DNA from: Panaeolus papilionaceus
Lineage: Eukaryota; Basidiomycota; Agaricomycetes; Agaricales
Assembly: GCA_015501605.1 (NCBI GenBank)
Contig: JADNRZ010000032.1
Location: forward strand, 186,001-250,000
DNA: 64,000 bases
Direction: 5' to 3'
A model generated the notes under the pieces. That model was given only the letters and a program-made list of their open reading frames with translations, ran no database searches and was not told where the DNA came from. Within the stretch, counting starts at the first letter, position 1; each line of letters starts with the position of its first letter. The translations under genes were made by a program, and so were the position numbers. Of the stretch, positions 1 to 11,557 are shown piece by piece.

Positions 1-49
1 GTTGGTTTTCTCTTCGTCGGCCTGGCTGATGACTGGTGATCTTGTAACA

Positions 50-280
50 GGTACCGGCGAACACGGTGTCGGTATGGGTAAAAAAGAGTACCTTACAGAG
101 GAACTGGGTGAGGGAACGGTTGAGTTGATGAAGGCGATTAAACGAACTATCGACCCACATAATTTGTTTAATCCTGGCAAGGTAGGTCAAGCTAGATATC
201 CATATGCAAGCTCTACTGACGCTTCCATTAGCTATATCCCGACGACCACACCCCTACGAAAAAGAGTTGACCAACCATGA
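50..280 (+). CDS. D-lactate dehydrogenase (cytochrome), C-terminal exon, partial
   Basis: This is the last exon of an FAD-linked oxidase of the D-lactate dehydrogenase (DLD1) type; the rest lies left of the window. It encodes the family's C-terminal signature: GTGEHGVGMGKKEYL, then a helix with GTVELMKAIK and the terminal DPHNLFNPGK motif that closes the FAD-binding/cap region. Bases 1-49 look like the end of an intron, with acceptor ttgtaacag and a ctgat branch-like site. After NPGK there is a tail of about 35 residues without known motifs, longer than in many homologues. The family oxidises D-lactate to pyruvate in mitochondria and passes electrons to cytochrome c. The gene converges on the glyoxal oxidase gene with only about 150 bp between the stops. 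Confidence 0.85.
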   Translation, partial: GTGEHGVGMGKKEYLTEELGEGTVELMKAIKRTIDPHNLFNPGKVGQARYPYASSTDASISYIPTTTPLRKRVDQP

Positions 281-432
281 GTGTTTCAACCCTTCCTTTC
301 AGTCTGAATTAAAGTATTTCGCTCACACAACTCATGACGCTTCGAAATAAACGATAAAAAATAATGTGATTTCAAATATTTTTAATAATTCACAATGTTA
401 AATAGGACGTCATATGGCGTCGTCTGATCGTC

Positions 433-2596
433 TTAAAGGGGAATACCCTGGTCTGGGACAGGTGGAGAAGCACCTGACCCAACCATGACCTTCGTTCCTT
501 TACTGGTAACGCCGTCGATGGTGACGAAAACAAAGGCTGAGAGAAAATGAAAATTAGCTTTATGAATAATAAACAGGAAGATGTCGGTTAATGAATGACA
601 TACCAGGTCCCGGAGGGTAAACCCTATTGTTGGGAGGACTCATAACAGTCAAAGTCTTACGATCACGCGAAAGTGTGGCATCCATGAAGACGAGGCGAGA
701 GCTTGAGTGGAAAGCATGAGAAGAGAAGCCGAGATCCATGAGAGCGACTGCGGGGTGTGTGAAGGTGGGTGAGCAGGGAACAAGAACATAACATATGCCG
801 CGACGGAGTTCACATACCTTGGATGGTCGAGGCTTTGAGATTTGCCGGGATGTCGATGTCGATGTTGAAGAGTTGGTGGAAAGCGATCTTCGAGGGGATT
901 TGATTTACGACCGGACGTTGCTCAGACATGAATGGGGGGTTGAGATATTCAACACGGAATTCACTGCCTGTTTGTTAGTCGAAATCCAAGTTTACTTGGG
1001 TAGTATACGCACGTGTGGAATTCAGTGCCGTTTACGACTAGTCCATTGGGATTCGAACCAGCAATGAGAATGTTACTGTAGGCGATGACGGATGTTAGAC
1101 CCGACTGACAATGAAATGAGTTAACTACTACTTACCCCATGGGAGTCAATGTGGTGGTTGAATGATAAAGTCGGGCAATATCAGTCGACGGCATGCCTTG
1201 GTTGCTAATTCGGCGACCGAGAGGAGCGTTGGGGGTGTAGATCTCCGGGGTGAAGCTATGGAAAATGGGAGTAAACCAGTTGTTAGCGTGGTTGACAATG
1301 CGCAAGTCAGCCTAGCACGACGCCACGACGGCCACGTACACAGGGTGATCAGCATTCGACTGGTTACCAACGGGATCCTTCACGGACCCAAAGGCAGCGT
1401 ATCCAGTCCTTCCACCATTGAGGATGATAACTTCGCCATTGGGGAGCATGATCATTTCTGGCATAATGCGAGGCTCAAGCATGTGCTCGATTTGCCATCC
1501 CTTCTTGATGCCTTGAGGGGTAATTTCCATTCGGGAGCACTGATCTGAGGCTGGGTCCTGCGATGAGAGATTGGCGGGTTGGATTGTGTCATCGGAGGCG
1601 CTGCCACCACAAACCAGAACCTCGGGAATGTAGTTGGGAGGATGGAGTGGAAGGAGAGTAGCTGTGCCGTCGAATGGGTTGGTAACACGTACGCCATTCG
1701 GGATATCTGGAAGGATGGTTTCCGTGTTCTTCTCAATGTCGTAGATGATCGTCTGGTTATTGGCGATCATGAGTACCCTGCCATCAGGGAGCGCAAATGA
1801 TCTAAATCGATGACCTTTTGTGAGAACGAGAGATCCAATGTCAACTCGAAAGTCTTACCGAGGGAATAGGTTGGTTGGCAAGCTTCGTTCAAGGAATGCT
1901 GATGGACGCGGGACGCCTCCGTCCTTGGGTGGGAAGAACTCGAAGCTGTTTACAGGATCTGTGTTGTAGAATGGAGTGCGTTCGTGGATTCCTCCGACGA
2001 CCATCTATATTGCAATTCGATAATAAGTTGCGACGAAACCGTTCCAATAAGAAAAGGGATTACCAATGAGCCATCGAAGATCCGCAGAGAAGTTGGGTAC
2101 CAGCGAGTCTCTTCAAGATGAAGCGCGTTTGGGTCATCAAAAAGAGTACAACCAACACCGTTGGGGTCGTCACATGGTTCGAAAAGTCGAAGTCCCATGC
2201 GACCGTCCTCAGCAGCGGTGATGGCAGGGATGTTTCCGCCAACGCTGACCTATTATGTCGGCCAAGTTAGCGGTTATACAACTTAATCTAGACAGCTCCT
2301 ACCATGGTGCCATTGCTCAAGAAACTGCCCGATGCGCAGAACGTATCTGATACAACGTTGATTGCAGTTGCGGTGTTCGTCTCAAAATTCCAGAGAGCTC
2401 CCCATGCGGTAACTCCGTTGGATGTTGTCAGAGGATCATTGGATGCTCTGTCAAAGAAGAGCGCCAACGTTGGTGAGACAACCATGGCCTCCAGAGCAAG
2501 GACACCAGATGTGCCATTTTGAACGAAGTTCCAGCCAGCACCTGCGACGGATACAGCACCAAAGGCGAGAGGTAGTAGTAGCTGAGAGAACGTCAT
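433..2596 (-). CDS. Glyoxal oxidase (copper radical oxidase)
   Basis: A secreted copper radical oxidase of the glyoxal oxidase family, which oxidises aldehydes such as glyoxal or methylglyoxal to acids while reducing O2 to H2O2 that feeds extracellular peroxidases. The ATG at 2596 precedes a hydrophobic signal peptide ([20 protein letters not shown]). The gene has several short introns, for example 2250-2302. In order it carries the radical-site Cys region (DTFCASGSF, then SNGTM across the intron to VSVGGN), the [13 protein letters not shown] block with the cross-linking Tyr, the [10 protein letters not shown] and PEVLVCGGS kelch-like blades, [15 protein letters not shown], the copper-ligand Tyr-His pair in [10 protein letters not shown], and the last His ligand in [13 protein letters not shown]. 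It ends with FVTIDGVTS and the stop at 433-435. All family ligands are present and no lesion was found, so the gene looks functional. Confidence 0.92.
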
Positions 2597-4379
2597 GTCG
2601 GATCTCTTCACAGGTTTGGAAATTTGCGAGCTCAGGCATATTATATACTACGCCATGTTACCATATGCAACGAATGCCAAGGATGGGAGTAAATTCTTTG
2701 AAAGATATAGTTAGATAGTGAGAAGAAACATAAACAGAGTAGCAGGGTGTACTGGTCAGAGGGGTTAAAGGCTTTCTACCGGGACTCCCAGAGTGCGGCT
2801 GTTCAGTGAAAAATAATCTGTAAATGGTGAGATATCGTCATTAAAAACTGGCTAATAAGCATTTGTGGCTCCATAACTATCGGCTATGCGAAACGTTACC
2901 ATTTTTTATGCATGTCGATGTGAAAACGTTGGGGACCTGGTCAAGTCGGGTGGAAGTCAAGAGCAAGGAGCGTTCGGCTTCTCCCGACGGTTTGTGCCTG
3001 TAAAGCATAACCGGAGTTCAACTGTGGGAATCTGGACGCCCACCACACTCCACTAAGTTTACCCCTTCGTCGTGAATTCTGAATTACACTCTCCTTCGAG
3101 ACGTTTATGAATGCATAGCGCTGATGGACACCCTAAATTGAGTAGCTTCTCTATTCCAATTCAAAAACAAATCTGTTGGTCTTGAGTTGATTCACGGAGC
3201 ACATGTAGTCCCGCGTCACCCAGAGAAAATCGCCAATGAGGTGAGTATATTTTGATATTCAATTCGCCGGCAGTATAATTGAACGGTCTATCCGTGTCTT
3301 GGATACCTACTTGAAGGATTTAAGGTTCTCCTCATCGTCGTTTGTACTTAAGGTAGGTTAGATGTCGCCACGTGTGTCTTGGCAGTCTTGCTGAGTCGGC
3401 AAGTTCGAATTCGAGAAGAAGACCATCAACTACAATGGGGGGTATGCAAGTCCTCCTAACTTTGAAAGCGGCGAGCAAATCCAGGTGTCCAAAAATACCT
3501 TCCAGAGGAACTAATCTGTTTGTCATTCAAGTCTAAACATGTCGGCGGCAGAGTGCAGAGACAGGGCTAGACCTGAACGCACTCTGTCTACAAGCTATTA
3601 TTTACCATTGGTGACAATATTGGCAGTTATTTTGGTTCCTTCTACACTCAATTTTAGTCCAGTGGGTCTCCCTTCTGTCATATCCAATCAGTAGCAACAA
3701 TAATGACTAATGTCGTCCATCAAGTTATAGCCAATGGCCATGTTCATTTCAAGTGTCGTGCCGCAGCAAGGTATGGACTTCGGTCTTAAAAATTGACCCG
3801 TTTTAGCTCTCATGTATGACAATGCTCTGTCCCCAAATGGAACGCCTTTCCACACCCTGACATCGTCATCGTTTTTTTGCCAACCAACGTCAACAGGCAC
3901 GAGGATCGCTTATCACGTATTTGTAAGTATCACTGAATTCGACTCGACTAGCGATCGACCTGGAGGAAAAAATGCCCGGTATAACCGACGCCGAAGGTAC
4001 AGTGAGTTCATTTGAATGCAACATTTGGACGTTGGACATGTTTGATTTATTTTCGATCAGCCTGCGAATGCCTCACTGATGCATGTGCTAAATATATCTC
4101 GCTAGGATTCCGAGGGATGACATGAATGAGGGCAGTGCGCAGTTCTTGAGCCGTTGAATGCCATTCCAATTATGCGAGGAGCATTCTGCGATGTGGCCGG
4201 TGCACTGAATGTCATCAAAACCGGCGAACAGCATGGTGGTGTGTAACTAGCTTATTTTAACGCTCTGGTAGCGAGTCTGTTGACTTTTCTTCCCTTGTAA
4301 ACAACAGTCATATTCAATCTACACTTCTTGTCCCTCCCCATCACCTTCCTGGACCGTCTCCAGGTTTCATCGCCCTACC
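2597..4379. other. Intergenic, 1.8 kb
   Basis: No coding region can be supported. Short open frames on both strands lack recognisable motifs or plausible splicing. The right end should hold the promoter of the RTA1-like gene and the left end that of the glyoxal oxidase gene. Confidence 0.6.
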
Positions 4380-5698
4380 ATGCCTAACCACAACTTCCAT
4401 GGTTCTCCCTACCATTACGTTCCAACCGAGGGCGTTGCTATCACGTTCATAGTGCTTTTTGGTCTCTCAGGCTGTAGGTCATTTTTTCAGGTTTGGTCGA
4501 ACTTCATCATGCCTACTAACCTCTTAACAGTAATTCATGTCGCTCAGGCAATATCATACCGAATGTGGTGGCTGATCCCAACGGCGGGTTTATGTGGTCT
4601 TTTGGAGGTAATGGGGTGGTCGGCTAGGCTTTGGTCCAGTTTCTCGCCATCGTTGTCGTCGCCATTTGAGATGCAGTGAGTTTTGATGTTCAATCCCTTC
4701 CGTATCACGGATGACTGAGCACCTATATTTGGTTCAGAATAACAGCAACTATTCTGGGACCAACGCCCCTTCTTGCAGCAAATTTCGTTATCTTTGGCAT
4801 TATCATTCAACGGTTAGGACCCCAGTTCAGCCGGCTCAGTCCTAAGTGGTGTACGTAATTGCTTTTACGCCGTCGCCTTGTACTCATTAAGCGGTGTTCA
4901 CAGACACGATCGTATTCTGTACCTGCGTAAGTTCCTAGAATATTTATTCGAAAAGATCTTCAGCTAATTGAAGTCCCCAAAGGATGTCATCTCGCTCGTA
5001 GTTCAGGGTGTTGGAGGTGGGAAGGCTGCTGTAGCTGCAGGGAACGATATGGATCCTACACCCGTTCGTCTATTTCCAACTAAATCTCTCGCTAAATTAA
5101 TGTGGCATATTAATAGGGAGGCCACATCATGCTCGGGGGTATCTGTTTCCAACTCCGTGCGTATACCCTGCCTGGCTGGAACGCTCCTTACTGAACAATT
5201 CTTCTAGTTACGATTACTGTCTACGCTGTCTGTGCTTGCGAATACCTCTTCAGGCTTTCCAGGAATATGCCTATTCCAGGACGTCAAATCAAGTTCAATG
5301 CGCAGCCAATGACCTCTCGAATGCTTCTGATGATCGCTGGACTTGTTTTTAGCACGCTGTGCTTATTGATTCGGTAACAGTCACAGCACTATCTCTATTG
5401 ATTACCTTACAAACCATACATTGCAGAGCCGTTTATCGAACGATTGAGCTCAGTAACGGGTGGAATGGGAGAATTATAAGTACACAGGTCTTTTTCAGTA
5501 TGTCATCGCTTCTTCATTTATACGTGGAGGATACGCCGCTGATCGGATTTTCAAGATGTTCTAGACGGCGCCATGGTCACCTTGGCCTTCTATTCCCTCA
5601 ATATAGCTCATCCAGGACCACTCCTTGGACGTGCCAGTAAGCTTAATGACACCTCCGACCACGATGCGGAGAAGAGGTCCAATGGATCAAGTGCATAG
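4380..5698 (+). CDS. RTA1-like seven-transmembrane protein (copy 1, intact)
   Basis: A member of the fungal RTA1/RSB1 (lipid-translocating exporter) family of integral membrane proteins linked to resistance to toxic lipids or aminocholesterol. Roughly 280 residues after removal of about seven introns. Visible blocks: an N-terminal PYHYVPTEGVAITFIVLFG helix; SYRMWWLIPTAGLCGLLEV and GWSARLWSS (the family signature); LGPTPLLAANFVIFG; DVISLVVQGVGGG; GGHIMLGGICFQL; ITVYAVCACEYLFRL; VYRTIELSNGWNGRI; and VLDGAMVTLAFYSLNIAHPG. The intron just after TQVFF joins A|AT to give an Asn before VLDGAM, which keeps the frame open. The tail is charged (DHDAEKRSNGSSA) and ends at 5696-5698. Intron positions match the minus-strand copies at 22-27 kb, so it is a paralogue. 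The individual transported substrate is not predictable. Confidence 0.88.
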
Positions 5699-5821
5699 TC
5701 AAGTTATTACCAGTAGACATTCGCGGACATGGGTCGGTCTTTTGGGGGCTTGAACGTTTACTCGAGTATCTAGATTTGGTACACTTTTGTACATTATCGT
5801 AATTTTGTGTTAACGATGGTA

Positions 5822-7138
5822 TTAATTTACATTCCACCAGAGAATACGAGGCGATACGCTATGTAACCTTGGCCTCCCTTGCCTTATAAGAGGGCTTAAG
5901 AAGTCTTTTGGTCTCCTATTACTGGCAGCCATCGTCAATTCTGTTGACGTCTCGGGGACACCCTTAGGTTGGATGTTCACGATTTTTGCGCGTTTAGCTG
6001 GCCTGCCGAGTGACGTTGTTGATTCGACAGTCTCGTCATCGTCAGAGAGTGTAGTGATGGAGCTGATGGATGGTGTTGGGGATGGCGACCTTTTTTCAAC
6101 CTTGGTTGGTTTTCTCGGTTTCGCTCGACCATTAGGTGATGATCGTTTTGTCGTCGTTCTGGATTTTCCAGCCTTTTTCTTGTCCTCCTCGAGCTTCTCG
6201 TGCTCGGCCTGTAAACGAAGAAATGTTCTCGCCTTCTCGTGACTATATCCGACACATTGAAGACGAATGGCGTGTATATGCTAGATTTTGAATAGTGTCA
6301 GAACGACTGAGGGTACTCTTCATAGAGAATCAGACCTCTTCGCCTGTGCTCAAGGCATCAATAGCGTCTTGTGTCGTTATTCGTCCTTCTGGGTAGCCTT
6401 TCGATCTGATAGCTGCTACTTCCTGACCCAGTGTTTCGGCGTTAATCTCTTCACTCCATTTTCGCATGGTAATGCGAGCGCGTAGCTCCAAAACAGGTTT
6501 GTAGAACTTCTGCGACGCGATACACTTTCCCCATGTCTGCTTCACCTGAAGCAAACAGTGTTAGTGTCTTTTGGCAAAAAGGAAACCATGACGTTGTTTC
6601 GCACCAGATCTTTTTGGAAAGCGAATTCCTCCTCGGGCAAAACACCCGCGTCAGTGCAATCATACTCACCAGCATATCCCCATAGTACCTTTTTCGTGTT
6701 TTCCAATTTATAAAAAAGGGTATATGGACCATCATTGTACTCCTCGAACCACACATCGAGAATGAGACCAGGTTCTCCAGGACCGCGTACCATATCGGGG
6801 TTGAATTCGTAGTTTGGTGTCAGAAAGCGGTAGGGCTTGTCTTTAGGTGCCCACATCATAGCGACGGTTGCGCAATGATATTCACGATTGAGTGCCATGC
6901 GAGCTATAGCAACCGGAACGACGTCAGGTATGTTGAAAAATGTTGTTCCTTCCATGAGCTTTGCGCGACAGGCGATTGAGACAATAAAGACGCATTGAGC
7001 ATCGTCTTTCTTCTTTTTGATTGATACTTTTGTGTCATCCTCGTCATTTGGAAAGATAGGAGACGTTTCGCGTTTTAAGTCCTGGACATGGGAGTAAAAA
7101 TTCTGAATTTGAAGCATTGATACTATTTTTATTGACAT
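5822..7138 (-). CDS. DUF6697-type protein (copy 1), N-terminus uncertain
   Basis: A protein of the basidiomycete family I recognise as DUF6697; its function is unknown. The core reads AKLMEGTTFF, then RMALNREYHCATVAMMW, FNPDMVRGPGEPGLIL, GPYTLFYKLENTKK and WGYAGEYDC. An intron follows LVRNN, and the next exon has ARITMRKW. After another intron (near 6260-6330) come CVGYSHEKART and a basic, Ser/Pro-rich tail (TKRSSPNGRAKPRKP, then RPAKRAKI) that could be a nuclear signal. The stop is at 5822-5824. The paralogue at 53949-55793 has an N-terminal coiled coil that is missing here. The ATG at 7138 is simply the first Met in the open frame, and earlier exons may lie beyond the transposon fragment just upstream. 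Confidence 0.7.
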
Positions 7139-7194
7139 ACTGGATGGCTTTCCGTCGCATTTAGGATTTCAGATTAAATTGTAAATGAGTTAAG

Positions 7195-7965
7195 CGGGCG
7201 GAGTTTCAAATATAGAATCTAGGATTCTAACCGTAGGACACTTTACACTAACTAGAAACCTAGAGATATTACGCCATACATACTCCACAACTTGATAATC
7301 AATAACCATCATGAACAACCTATCAGACGAAGTCCTGGATGATCAGGAAGAAGAGGAGTACTTTCTCTTCGTTCAGAGAATGCAGGACGATCAGCATACA
7401 TACCTCGAGATGCATATGAAGTGGACTCACTTGTGTGTGCAGCCGCTTTGGTGCATGGGCTAGAAGAGCTAAGAGAAATACGGTCACAACGACGCCAGCA
7501 GCGACGTCTTTACCTTACTCGTCCTGACTTGCTCCCCAACCCTCGCTCAGGAACTCCCTGGCATTCATTATACACAAAAGGAAATGACCGCGCTTTCATT
7601 ACCACCAGGGGTTTGGATGTCGCCACTTCTTTCCGCATGAAAATAGTCGAGAATTCGATGGTTCCGAGGAGGACCAGCATTAATGACATCCCCTGACCGA
7701 CAGGGTCTGCTCAGGGCTCACATTGAACGGGGTTCAGCTCACGTCGGGGATCACCAAGGTAGGTATGTTGTGTGCCGTTTAAGGAATTTAGATGCAACAA
7801 GTGTGGAGCAACCAGCTGGATGAGGGGTCGGGAGCCCTCACCTAGCACAAAATGTAGAAAGAGGTCGCTTTTTGATGGGAGAGCTCCACTCGTCCCCTTT
7901 AGGCTGCGGCATCTCGGCTTTCAGAGATTTTGTGCATTTATACACAAAATCTAGGATTCTAAACC
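7195..7965 (+). mobile_element. PIF/Harbinger-type transposon fragment
   Basis: A remnant of a Harbinger-like nuclease gene. One frame from about 7311 begins MNNLSDEVLDDQEEEEYF and breaks. Another frame then carries RPDLLPNPRSGTPWHSLY followed by NDRAFITTRGLDVAT, which resembles the N-terminal part of basidiomycete Harbinger nucleases. The catalytic C-terminal part is absent and frames are broken, so it is inactive. A 15-bp sequence, aatctaggattctaa, occurs in the same orientation at 7216-7230 and 7948-7962 and is nearly palindromic. These copies may mark the element's ends, but the exact borders and any target duplication are not clear. Confidence 0.5.
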
Positions 7966-8437
7966 CCACGGGAAGTCACCCACTCTTTTTTTTGACAATT
8001 GCGATGCAGTAGTATGTATCTCTTCTTTCAAGTCTGAGCCTGCATTTGACGTGGCGGATTTTGGGGCCATTTTCTGGTGATAGAATTGTATACAATCAAT
8101 GGTTTCATTTTTTTCAAACAAGAACAAAAACAAAAACAAAAACCATGTTTCAGCGTCGATACCTTGTGCAAAAGTAGCCAACGGGCAGTCCAGCAATATA
8201 ACAGACAGGGGTTATGTGATGATGGTGAGAGGGAAAGTTGAAAACACATCAAAGACCGGATCAGCGGACTTTCAAACAGGATGCAGGATGCATGAAATTG
8301 CGCCTCGATGATGACGGCAACTGTAACTCCCATATATGCGAGTAGTGGGGAACAGATGAGCGTGATCTAGAGAACTAGACTACTGTTGTCCGTCTCGTCT
8401 CCGGAATCTACAGTTTTCTTCTGGAACTTCACTTTCC
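7966..8437. other. Intergenic with (CAAAAA) microsatellite
   Basis: Holds a short CAAAAA tandem repeat near 8119-8145. It also holds a minus-strand frame starting at 8070 (MAPKSATSNAGSDLKEE) that runs straight into the transposon fragment and has no recognised motif. That frame could be a lost 5' exon of the DUF6697-type gene or chance. Confidence 0.4.
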
Positions 8438-9620
8438 TCAGCTCAAACCAGCTAAATCGTTGGCGGCCTGCATGGGTCGTACTGCACGCTGACTCTGATC
8501 CTCTTCGTACTGCTGTTCAAGTTGGATTATCCCGAGGCCCTGCTCAAAATTTACCTTTTCTTTCAAAAGCAGTCCAAAAGCGTCTTCATCCATTGTCAAT
8601 CCCCTTCCCTCATCTACGTTGATCCTAAGCAGTTGGTGCTGTACTTTCAGCCGTTGGATCAGGTTGTGGTAGAGATGAACGCCAGCGTCAATATTCTTCA
8701 TTGGCTCGGTACCTATAAAGCCCGGAAATATGCTGATTCTTCGCGAATCGGCAACAGTATCCCGCAAGATGTTGTATGCGGACACTTGTGTATTGTGAAA
8801 TTGGAGGAGATTTGCTCCTTGATCATACAGGCTCTACAGATCCAGTGGATCAGCATCATCGTATCCGAGGAAGAATTGCCTACTATTCACCTTCCAGTGC
8901 TTCTCCTTTAGCTGGTGGAAGCGAGTCTCAGCGCGTTGTTGTTCCACATCAGTTTTCAGCTGGTCCCACATCGTGGTTGCAATTGTGACCCCTCGGGAGT
9001 TCTGGGGACCCACAAGTTTTTCGAGCAACGCCGAAAGCCGCGCCTTGTATCCTGTGGATCGTGTTTCGATCATACTTTCAAAATATAAAGCATGGCTGAT
9101 GTTCTTAAAAGGCGCGCTAAATTCGCCCATTCAATCGAAACGATGAGGAAGGATATGTATATAGGCCCCTGCTGACCTCTTATCAATCCACATTCGAATC
9201 ATATCGACAACTCTGAGCTCTGACATTTGAGCGTTGCCGAACCCAGGAACATCAAGAAGATGGATGCGAAAGCCGCCTTTCGCAAAAATCCCTTCCAATC
9301 GATACGCTTGTACGTCCTTGGTTACGCCATCCAGTTGATCTTTCGATATGTTCATGGAATGATCCCCGGTAAGCTTCTCAATGAACTGAAAAATCTAGTT
9401 CTAGCACTCGACAAGGAGATATTCTATATGAACCATGGGGCTCACGTTACTTTTGCCTGCGTCAGTTGGCCCCAGAAGGCTACGCACTCAAATATGTATA
9501 AGTTGACTGTTAGGTGTTTAAAGACTCTCACAGAACGACGTAGGGCCCAAAAGGAATTTGCTCCACTTTCTGAGCTGATATTGGACCCCTTGTCACAAGA
9601 CCTTCAAAGCTCGACTCCAT
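8438..9620 (-). CDS. P-loop G-domain protein (tandem copy A)
   Basis: A small GTPase-like protein of the AIG1/septin-like G-domain class that is common in agaricomycetes; its biological role is unknown. The start at 9620 (MESSFEGLV) is followed by a first intron, then the Walker A motif LLGPTDAGKSN, whose end is joined across a second intron to FIEKLTGDHS. The switch II/G3 motif is LLDVPGFGN (DxxG), followed by ELRVVDMIRMWIDKR. After a third intron come HALYFESMIETRSTGYKA and VTIATTMWDQLKTD, the latter in the G4 position. The C-terminal exon has a predicted coiled coil (LIQRLKVQHQLLR, then LLLKEKVNFEQGLGIIQLEQQ). The stop is at 8438-8440. Order, splice sites and motifs match the next gene, so this is a tandem duplicate. 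All exons are open. Confidence 0.8.
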
Positions 9621-9940
9621 ATTAGCCCTCGATGACTCGGAGATGCAGATGTCGATGAGTGCTGCTACGGAGGGTAATCTGTGGTACGGGAAGAATGAAA
9701 TGTGAACTCAGGATTACAACCAGTGACGATGTCATTCTTGCGATGCATAATTAGATCACTCCCAGGCGCCATCAGATTCTGAATATCCTCTTGTAGAGCC
9801 GAGACGTGCACTCTCAGTTGAAGGTATTTTAAAATGTGGGAATGCCATTGAATGTGTGATATAATCGAGCGTTGTTTATCACAACGTTGTCTGTTCTACC
9901 TACACATTATGAAGAGTCTCCGAGAGGCACGACATGAACC
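9621..9940. other. Short intergenic
   Basis: Presumed promoter of G-domain copy A and 3' region of copy B. No gene or repeat seen. Confidence 0.6.
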
Positions 9941-11190
9941 TCATTGTTGCTTGGTCTGGAGCGCCTGAGCCTCCGGAAGCTCATGGTAGCTGCGAGGTTT
10001 CGAAAGTCCAAACCACCCAAATGACTGCGGCTTTAGCTTGGGAGGAGGTAAAGGACGGCACTGAGCACATTCCTCCTGCAATCTTTCCAGGAGTTTCTCA
10101 ATATCTGCCTTTTCCTTCAACAGCATGAAGTGAAGTTCTATATCGGAAACCGTCGACTCCTTCTGTAGGTCCTCGTTAATGGTATTGAGCCGTTGAACTT
10201 GTGCATGAATTCTTTCAGCGAGGTTCTGTTGAAGGAATGATCCAAGGGTCGTATCCCTGAGATGGATATGTCGCTTGAAGCCCGCGAATTCCATGCTGTT
10301 GGGTGACTTTGTCAGAACATCCCGGAGAATGGTGAACGCAGATGCTTGGGTGTTCTGAAATTTAACGATCTTTGCGCCTTGGTTTAGGATATCCTAATGA
10401 TGGGGTTGTTGGACTGTAGCACTGTATTCAGTAATGAACTCGTACCTTCCAATGTTCGCTCTGCAGTATTTCGAAGCGACAGTCGGCACGTTGTCGTTGC
10501 GCATCGCTCTTCACCTCGTCCCACCTCGTGGTTACGAGTGTGACTGATCTTGCGGTCTTCGTTCCGAGGAGTTCTCGTAATAGCGATGCAAGTTTTGTCT
10601 TGGTTGCGGTGGAGCGAGTATCTGTGATCCTTTCGAAGTATAGAATATATGAGAGAGACCCATATCCAATGGGAGTAACGCTATATTTTTGATCGAATGG
10701 GTGGGATGATGAAATGACTGCTGGACCCTTCTGTGCATAACATTTGACGCACCTTTTATCGACCCAATTTCGAATCATATCCACGATTTTCAACTCTGAT
10801 GTGTTTGGGTTGGAAAATCCTGGAGTATCGATGAGGTATATGGTGGACGATACTCTTGCGAGACCCAATACTTTGTATGCAGTAATCTCGTGGGTGCCTC
10901 CGTCCAGTTGATCCTTCGAGATACCCAACGAGGCGTCCTTGGCCAGCGTCTCAATAAACTTTGTTCGCCTTTTAATAGATATATGTGGTGAGGTTATTAG
11001 TGCAAACATACGTGGCTTTTTCCTGACCCTATCTCGCCCATGAGTCTGGAAGTGTGTTAGATTTCGTTATGCGCATCGCTGAATAGTACCACAAGGCTCA
11101 CAGAACTGTTGCGGGAGTATATGGAACTCTCTTGACTTGTTCAAGTGATACAGGGCCCGTGATGCGTAGACCATCCCATTTTGATTCCAT
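9941..11190 (-). CDS. P-loop G-domain protein (tandem copy B)
   Basis: Paralogue of the preceding gene with the same exon pattern. Start at 11190 (MESKWDGLRITGPVSLEQ). The first intron joins VL to LMGEIGSGKSH, a good Walker A motif. After the second intron come TKFIETLAKDASLGISKDQ, then the DxxG motif in YLIDTPGFSNPN and SELKIVDMIRNWVDKR. After the third intron come SLSYILYFERITDTRS, LLGTKTARSVTLVTTRWDE and QSEHWK. The last exon begins DILNQGAKIVKFQNTQ and holds a coiled coil (INEDLQKESTVSDIELHFM, then KEKADIEKLLERLQEE) and a Pro-rich stretch. The stop is at 9941-9943. The Gly/Thr-rich switch region is intact, so GTP binding is plausible; nothing in the neighbourhood reveals a pathway. Confidence 0.82.
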
Positions 11191-11557
11191 GACGAGTTGA
11201 GGATGTTTAGCAGAATGTGCCGCGTAACAAGACGACTACTGACTGTTTAAGAGAACAATGTCGTTGAAGGCCACGAGTCGCAGAGTTGGCTATATGTAGT
11301 CGCGAACTAAAATTAGACACAGTTTTCTCAAGAGTCAAGACCCAGGCGACGTCGCCGGAGACTTCGAGAAACTGATCATGAGACAAGTAGGGCGTGTTGG
11401 GCTTTGGCTGATACGATATGTTCGGACTACCGTTGGTCTGGATTCATAGCGAACCGTTACTGGATTTGATGTATAATGTACAATGCATAGGTATAACAAC
11501 AAACAATACATATTTGAATTCTCCGATTTGTCGATTCTGTGGTTCAAGAACACCGGT
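11191..11557. other. Short intergenic
   Basis: Between BRF1 and the G-domain pair. No gene or repeat could be supported. Confidence 0.6.
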
